Source: an uncultured Bacteroidales bacterium (lineage in GTDB: Bacteria > Bacteroidota > Bacteroidia > Bacteroidales > Muribaculaceae). From it: 64,000 bases of DNA. The notes below the pieces were generated by a model that worked only from the letters and a program-made list of their open reading frames with translations, was not told where the DNA came from and did not search any database. The stretch is taken from contig CADBBK010000007.1 of assembly GCA_902792895.1 (NCBI GenBank), forward strand, positions 28,811 through 92,810, in the 5' to 3' direction. A program made the translations under genes and the position numbers. This document shows, one piece after another, positions 60,139-64,000 of this stretch (positions are counted from its first letter, which is position 1; the number at the start of each line of letters is the position of its first letter).

Positions 60139-60172
60139 TATGCAGTATTGCGGGAAATATGCAGTATCTTTG
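60139..60172 (+). promoter_or_regulatory. Promoter with repeated TATGCAGTAT
   Basis: -7 box TATCTTTG (60165-60172) without a good -33. TATGCAGTAT occurs at 60139-60148 and 60158-60167, 19 bp apart, the second overlapping the -7 box. The rest of 59933-60256 is the upstream terminator and AT-rich leader. Confidence 0.5.
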
Positions 60173-60256
60173 CACCAGATTTCGATAGCATTGATTATTA
60201 AATCCAATACTTTTTTAATTCACATTTCTAACTAACTATTTAATTTTCATTTAATT

Positions 60257-61411
60257 ATGAAGAAATTCTTTACACTTATCGCAGTGGCCGCTATGGCATT
60301 TGCCGCTCAGGCCAATGAGTTGACCATCGGTGCAGGTCTGTCTTATGCCAGCACTTCACCCATCTGTGGCCTTATGGCAGACACCGAGGGTACCATGAGC
60401 CAGACGATCTATCCCGCCGAGATGATCTCCGAGATGCAGGGCGGCAAGATCACCAGCGTTACCTTCTACACCCTGGCTGACTATTACAATGGTTACAGCT
60501 CGGACGAGAATGACTACATCAGCTTTGAGGACGCCACCATTCAGTTGGCATTCCTGGAGACCGACGAGATGGGCTTCACCGAGAAGGTTGCCAAGGTTGG
60601 TGCTACTCCCGTTGCCACTACCGTTCCCGAGTATGGTGAGACCACGATGACCTTCATCCTTGATGAGCCGTTTGAGTACACCGGCAAGAACCTGCTGGTT
60701 GAGTGCATGGTGATTGAGGGCGGCGAGTGGGGCCAGACCTATTTCTATGGCTCTGCTGTAGAGGACTACAGCTGCACCTATTACTGGTTTGATGATGAGG
60801 ATTATGAGTTCCATGAGGGTATCAACGCCTTCCTGCCCAAGGTCACCTTTACCTATGAGGCTGGCGAGGTTGCTCCCACCGATCCCAGCATCATCCTGAT
60901 GCTCGTTGACCAGGAGGGTAACGAGGTTCCCGTTGAGCTGGCTAAGGGCGCCGACGGCGACTACACCACCACCTACACCTTCGAGTACAATCCTTGGGGT
61001 GCTTTCGTTTGGAATCCCGCTCTGACCGAGGAGGAGAACGAGGCTAACCGTCCCAATGTACCCTTCTACTTCCTGATCAACGGCGTTCGCTACGGTGCCG
61101 ACGAGGCTATGCGCGAGACCGTTCTGGGTTACGCTATGCAGAACCCGCTGGAGGCTGAGGCTGAGGGCTTCTACTGTGTTCCCGTAGGTTACTCCTACAC
61201 CCTGGGCGTTGCCCTGAAGGATGGTGGCTACTATGTATATGCTGCCGTTTCCAAGAAGACTGGCGTTGACGAGATCAACAGCGAGAAGGCTGTTGCCGGC
61301 GTACGCTACTTCAACATGGCTGGTCAGGAGATGCAGGAGGCCAACGGTGTGACCATCGTTGTTACCACCTACACCGACGGTACCACCAGCGCCGTTAAGG
61401 TGATGAAGTAA
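60257..61411 (+). CDS. Secreted protein with C-terminal sorting-like tail
   Basis: 384 residues with a signal peptide (MKKFFTLIAVAAMAFAAQA). A beta-rich domain to about residue 205 (TIYPAEMISEMQGGKITSVTFYTL ... EYTGKNLLVECMVIEGGEWG) recalls choice-of-anchor-type modules of Bacteroidales; a second domain follows (PSIILMLVDQEGNEVPVEL ...). The last 50 residues (VRYFNMAGQEMQEANGVTIVV) are a sorting-like tail. Codon use is notably poorer in C-ending codons than the neighbouring genes (many GTT, GCT), as often in highly expressed genes. Function unknown. Confidence 0.78.
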   Translation: MKKFFTLIAVAAMAFAAQANELTIGAGLSYASTSPICGLMADTEGTMSQTIYPAEMISEMQGGKITSVTFYTLADYYNGYSSDENDYISFEDATIQLAFLETDEMGFTEKVAKVGATPVATTVPEYGETTMTFILDEPFEYTGKNLLVECMVIEGGEWGQTYFYGSAVEDYSCTYYWFDDEDYEFHEGINAFLPKVTFTYEAGEVAPTDPSIILMLVDQEGNEVPVELAKGADGDYTTTYTFEYNPWGAFVWNPALTEEENEANRPNVPFYFLINGVRYGADEAMRETVLGYAMQNPLEAEAEGFYCVPVGYSYTLGVALKDGGYYVYAAVSKKTGVDEINSEKAVAGVRYFNMAGQEMQEANGVTIVVTTYTDGTTSAVKVMK

Positions 61412-61412
61412 T

Positions 61413-61450
61413 AAAGGCTTTAGGCTTTAGGCTTTAGCTTTTAGCTTAGG
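61413..61450 (+). repeat. Heptamer array (TTAGGCT units)
   Basis: AAAGGCT, TTAGGCT, TTAGGCT, TTAGCTT, TTAGCTTAGG in sequence, beginning 2 bp after the stop codon of the upstream gene. Confidence 0.75.
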
Positions 61451-61454
61451 ATAT

Positions 61455-61492
61455 GTCAGCGGTTTCCTGCATGGGAAGCCGCTGACTTTTTT
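61455..61492 (+). terminator. Terminator, near-identical to the one at 33421-33457
   Basis: GTCAGCGG...CCGCTGAC stem with TTTCCTGCATGGGAA loop and six T. Differs from the other copy in only a few loop bases. Confidence 0.88.
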
Positions 61493-61541
61493 ATCTATTG
61501 CAGCAGTTCACTGAATCAATGGCAAGAATCACTGAAAAGAT

Positions 61542-61572
61542 TTTGCGATTTGCGGGCATTTGACTACCTTTG
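61542..61572 (+). promoter_or_regulatory. Promoter of the LytS/LytTR operon
   Basis: TTTG (61542-61545), exactly 19 bp, TACCTTTG (61565-61572): a perfect consensus. The leader is about 25 nt before the GTG. Confidence 0.8.
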
Positions 61573-61601
61573 TTCAGTAACCAAAAAGAGAATATCTACC
61601 C

Positions 61602-62732
61602 GTGAAGATATTGAACAAACAGACCAAGCAGGAGACCATCGTCTACACCATCGTGTGGATTGTGTTGTTCTTGTCCCCGCTTGTGAGCCTGATTTTCAGG
61701 CACGACGATTCGGCGATGGAAACATCGTGGATAAAGCATTCGTTGTTCGATACCTGGGCTAACTTGTTGGCGTTTCTCGTCGTCTTTCTCATTCACAACC
61801 ATGTGCTGGCCCCCATCATTGTGATACACAAGCGCGTGAAGACGTATCTCGTTGCCTGTTTAATCTTGATCAGTGTCTTCCAACTCGCCGAATGTGCCCA
61901 CAGGCCCAACGGCCAGCCGCTGATTTCAAGCACTGAGAGCCGAACGCCACCACCGATGCCGCCCAACGGCAAGCCCCCTATCGACAAGCATGACCTGACA
62001 ATGTTCATCATCATCGTTCTGATGATCGGTGCCAACCTGGGTGTCAAGGCCTACTACCTGAACGAGGAAGAGAAAAAGCACCTTGCGCAGCTCAAGGAGC
62101 AGAGTCTGAAACAGCAGTTGGACTACCTGCGCTACCAGATCAACCCGCACTTCATCATGAACACGCTCAACAACATCCACGCGCTTGTGGACATCGACCC
62201 CGAGCAAGCCAAGGACAGCATCGTGGACATGTCGAGGATGATGCGCTACCTGCTCTACGAGAGCGACAAGCAATATGTGTCGCTCAACAATGCGGTCATC
62301 TTCCTCAAGAAGTACCTCAACCTGATGAAGCTGCGCTACACCGACCAGGTCAACGTCAACGTCGACGTGCCAGAGAACTGCTCCGAGGACATCGCGCTGG
62401 CACCGCTGGTGTTCATCCCCTTTGTCGAGAATGCCTTCAAGCATGGCGTGGCCTATGACAAGCCATCGACCATCACCATCGACATCGAGAAGAAGGACGG
62501 GCGCCTGCTGTTCCACTGCCACAACACCAAGAGCCACGCCAAGCACGAGTATGGCGGCGTAGGGCTCAGCAATGTCACCAAGCGGCTCGAACTCATCTAC
62601 GGCAACGACTACTCGCTCAACATCGACAACGGCGAGGAAACCTACGACGTGCTGCTTGACCTGCCGGCACGACGGCCCGAGGACTTTGCCGCACATGCCG
62701 CCTCGGCCAGCGGCAACCATCCCGATAACTAA
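61602..62732 (+). CDS. LytS/YehU-family sensor histidine kinase
   Basis: 376 residues starting with GTG. An N-terminal membrane region with about four helices (about 12-155), interrupted by a Pro-rich loop (SSTESRTPPPMPPNGKPP), leads through a helical linker to the His_kinase domain. The phosphoacceptor is in LRYQINPHFIMNTLNNIHAL (near residue 180); LAPLVFIPFVENAFKHG is the N box and GGVGLSNVTKRLELIYG the G box. It pairs with the LytTR regulator downstream (36-bp gap). No dedicated sensor domain beyond the membrane helices, so the signal may be membrane-related. Confidence 0.92.
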   Translation: MKILNKQTKQETIVYTIVWIVLFLSPLVSLIFRHDDSAMETSWIKHSLFDTWANLLAFLVVFLIHNHVLAPIIVIHKRVKTYLVACLILISVFQLAECAHRPNGQPLISSTESRTPPPMPPNGKPPIDKHDLTMFIIIVLMIGANLGVKAYYLNEEEKKHLAQLKEQSLKQQLDYLRYQINPHFIMNTLNNIHALVDIDPEQAKDSIVDMSRMMRYLLYESDKQYVSLNNAVIFLKKYLNLMKLRYTDQVNVNVDVPENCSEDIALAPLVFIPFVENAFKHGVAYDKPSTITIDIEKKDGRLLFHCHNTKSHAKHEYGGVGLSNVTKRLELIYGNDYSLNIDNGEETYDVLLDLPARRPEDFAAHAASASGNHPDN

Positions 62733-62768
62733 CCAGCTTGACGCAACTCAAAAAAACAGAGAAAAGCT

Positions 62769-63515
62769 ATGATCAAATGTATTGCAATCGACGATGAGCC
62801 CCTGGCGCTCAAGAAACTGGTGACCTACATCAACAGGATTCCCTATCTGGAACTCGTGGCGCAGTGCCACAGCGCCGTCGAGGCCCAGCAAGTCATCAAC
62901 GACAGTGAGGGAGTGGACGCCATCTTCCTCGACATCAATATGCCCGACCTGAACGGCATGGAATTCGCCAAGTCACTGCAGCAAGACAACATCAAGGGGC
63001 CGATCATGGTGTTTACCACAGCCTACAGCGAGTATGCCATCGAAGGCTACAAGGCCAACACGGCAGGCTACCTGCTCAAGCCCTACGGCTTCGACGAGTT
63101 TGAGGCCGCAGCCCAGAAGGTCAAGGACATCCACGAGATTCAGCAGCATGCCTTGACCAATGCGACCACCCAGGTCGATGATGACGGCACCATCTACGTC
63201 AAGAGTGACTACAAGATTGTGCGCATCGACATCAAGCACATCCGCTACATCGAGGCCATGAGCGAATACCTGAGAATCGCGTGCGACGACAGGGAACGGC
63301 CCGTCATCGTGCTGCTGAGCATGAAAAAGGTCGAGGAGCACCTGCCTTCCAGCTCGTTCATGCGCATCCACCGCTCATTCATCATCAACCTTGACAAGAT
63401 CATCGAGGTGAAAAAGAACCACGTGGTGCTCGAGGGCGACGTGTCAATGCCCATCGGCGACAACTACAAGGATACCTTTATGAACTACCTGAACAAAAGG
63501 ATATTGACCAAATAG
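62769..63515 (+). CDS. LytTR-family response regulator
   Basis: 248 residues. The receiver domain (1-about 120) has the acidic pair DDEPLA, phospho-Asp in IFLDINMPDLNG, Thr in VFTTAYSEYA and Lys in LLKPYG. The C-terminal LytTR DNA-binding domain (about 145-245) includes YVKSDYKIVRIDIKHIRYIEAMSEYLRI and SSFMRIHRSFIINLDKI. It is the partner of the kinase upstream. LytTR targets usually carry two 9-bp repeats about 12 bp apart; I could not confirm such a site here. A terminator follows at 63575-63608. Confidence 0.94.
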   Translation: MIKCIAIDDEPLALKKLVTYINRIPYLELVAQCHSAVEAQQVINDSEGVDAIFLDINMPDLNGMEFAKSLQQDNIKGPIMVFTTAYSEYAIEGYKANTAGYLLKPYGFDEFEAAAQKVKDIHEIQQHALTNATTQVDDDGTIYVKSDYKIVRIDIKHIRYIEAMSEYLRIACDDRERPVIVLLSMKKVEEHLPSSSFMRIHRSFIINLDKIIEVKKNHVVLEGDVSMPIGDNYKDTFMNYLNKRILTK

Positions 63516-63574
63516 TCACCACTATTTTACCCGAGACGTAATTACACATTCAATTTTTTCTCATAGCTTTTCCA

Positions 63575-63608
63575 GGGTGGCCCGCGCGTGATGCGATGGC
63601 CACCCTTT
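63575..63608 (+). terminator. Terminator of the LytS/LytTR operon
   Basis: GGGTGGCC (63575-63582) pairs with GGCCACCC (63598-63605), followed by TTT. Confidence 0.78.
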
Positions 63609-63710
63609 ATTTGGTGCCAGCCACAGCTTAGCTCCAGCATGACAGTTCATCCAATAAATGGTGCTGAAAAACAAACAACTCGGTAATTGCTGTAAAAAAA
63701 GCTGTTATGT

Positions 63711-63740
63711 TTTGGATGATTTGATTTTTTTTTAACTTTG
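63711..63740 (+). promoter_or_regulatory. Promoter of the last gene
   Basis: TTTG (63711-63714), 18 bp, TAACTTTG (63733-63740). TTTGCGC repeats at 63737-63743 and 63753-63759. Beyond this and the terminator, 63516-63831 shows only AT-rich sequence. Confidence 0.6.
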
Positions 63741-63831
63741 CGCAATCAAAGATTTGCGCCCATGAAGGTGCGAATTTCAATCGATGATTATTTGTATTAT
63801 TCACATTATAAGCGTTTTAATTTTCAAGCAT

Positions 63832-64000
63832 ATGAAGAAATTTTTATTTACTTTAGCAACCGCAATGTTGGCTGGTAGCATGTTTGCAGGCCAGTACATG
63901 GGCGGTGGTACCGAGTACTTCTACATGGACGACGCCAACGTGACCGAGAACCTCGGTGGCACCGTTCAGCTCAACGTGAAGGCCCACTTCGAGGCTTCCG
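63832..64000 (+). CDS. Secreted protein, 5' part only
   Basis: The first 56 residues are visible; the gene runs off the right edge. A signal peptide (MKKFLFTLATAMLAGSMFAG) is followed by GTEYFYMDDANVTENLGGTVQLNVKAHFEAS, resembling the start of a beta-rich surface protein. The leader is AT-rich and about 87 nt long. Too short to assign a family. Confidence 0.75.
   Translation, partial: MKKFLFTLATAMLAGSMFAGQYMGGGTEYFYMDDANVTENLGGTVQLNVKAHFEAS

Overview
The window looks like chromosomal DNA of a Bacteroidales bacterium, most like Muribaculaceae or Prevotellaceae; the family level is inference. The evidence: about twenty genes are preceded by the Bacteroidetes housekeeping promoter (-33 TTTG or TTG, about 19-21 bp, -7 TAnnTTTG); Shine-Dalgarno sequences are generally absent; many secreted proteins carry dockerin-like tails or short C-terminal sorting-like tails. 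Genes typical of the phylum include a large-form ispG, rpoN next to ispG, an AraC protein with a large extracytoplasmic domain, a TPR-membrane-HTH regulator, and pdxJ beside exbB-exbD-tonB. Coding DNA is GC-rich and intergenic DNA AT-rich. I see no rRNA, integrase, IS element or CRISPR array.

Layout. 1-2.8 kb: tail of a membrane protein, aminopeptidase P and panB. 3-8 kb: a secreted Cys/Lys repeat protein, a membrane-anchored AraC regulator with a likely operator, then two secreted proteins. 8.3-12.2 kb: a 1297-residue secreted SGNH-esterase/glycan-binding protein with duplicated modules. 12.4-18.5 kb: dusB, a GIN-domain protein, a MATE exporter, an FKBP isomerase, an esterase and a CPBP membrane protease. 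18.6-20.3 kb: a replication-like accessory protein and a lipoprotein. 20.4-29.4 kb, all on the minus strand: a Na/Pi cotransporter, a degenerate thioredoxin-like lipoprotein, ispG, a PAP2-like protein, rpoN and a CtpA-type protease. 29.6-33.3 kb: two identical tRNA-Asn genes and mfd. 33.5-40.8 kb: two paralogous Ig-repeat secreted proteins, a large glycan-binding secreted protein and a dockerin-like protein. 41.1-46.1 kb: a GntR-regulated ABC exporter operon with a palindromic operator candidate, then three related lipoproteins. 46.5-53.3 kb: a secreted M16 protease, a lipoprotein, a Nat-type ABC exporter behind a 16-bp perfect palindrome, and dtd. 53.9-56.3 kb: a TPR-HTH regulator and a small secreted protein whose promoter carries paired repeats. 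56.9-59.9 kb: pdxJ-exbB-exbD-tonB. 60.3 kb to the end: a secreted protein, a LytS/LytTR two-component pair and the start of another secreted protein.

How the parts work together. Housekeeping functions (tRNA modification and repair, isoprenoid and cofactor synthesis, TonB energisation) are interleaved with surface-protein loci, several of which have their own local regulator. The best leads for new biology are regulatory: 21-bp-spaced direct repeats at two promoters next to membrane-anchored regulators, perfect palindromes at two ABC operons, and three kinds of intergenic repeat (heptamer arrays, an inverted/tandem 'ACGAATT' family, and a repeated terminator). The most unusual protein is the periplasmic or surface Cys/Lys repeat protein built from 51-bp units.
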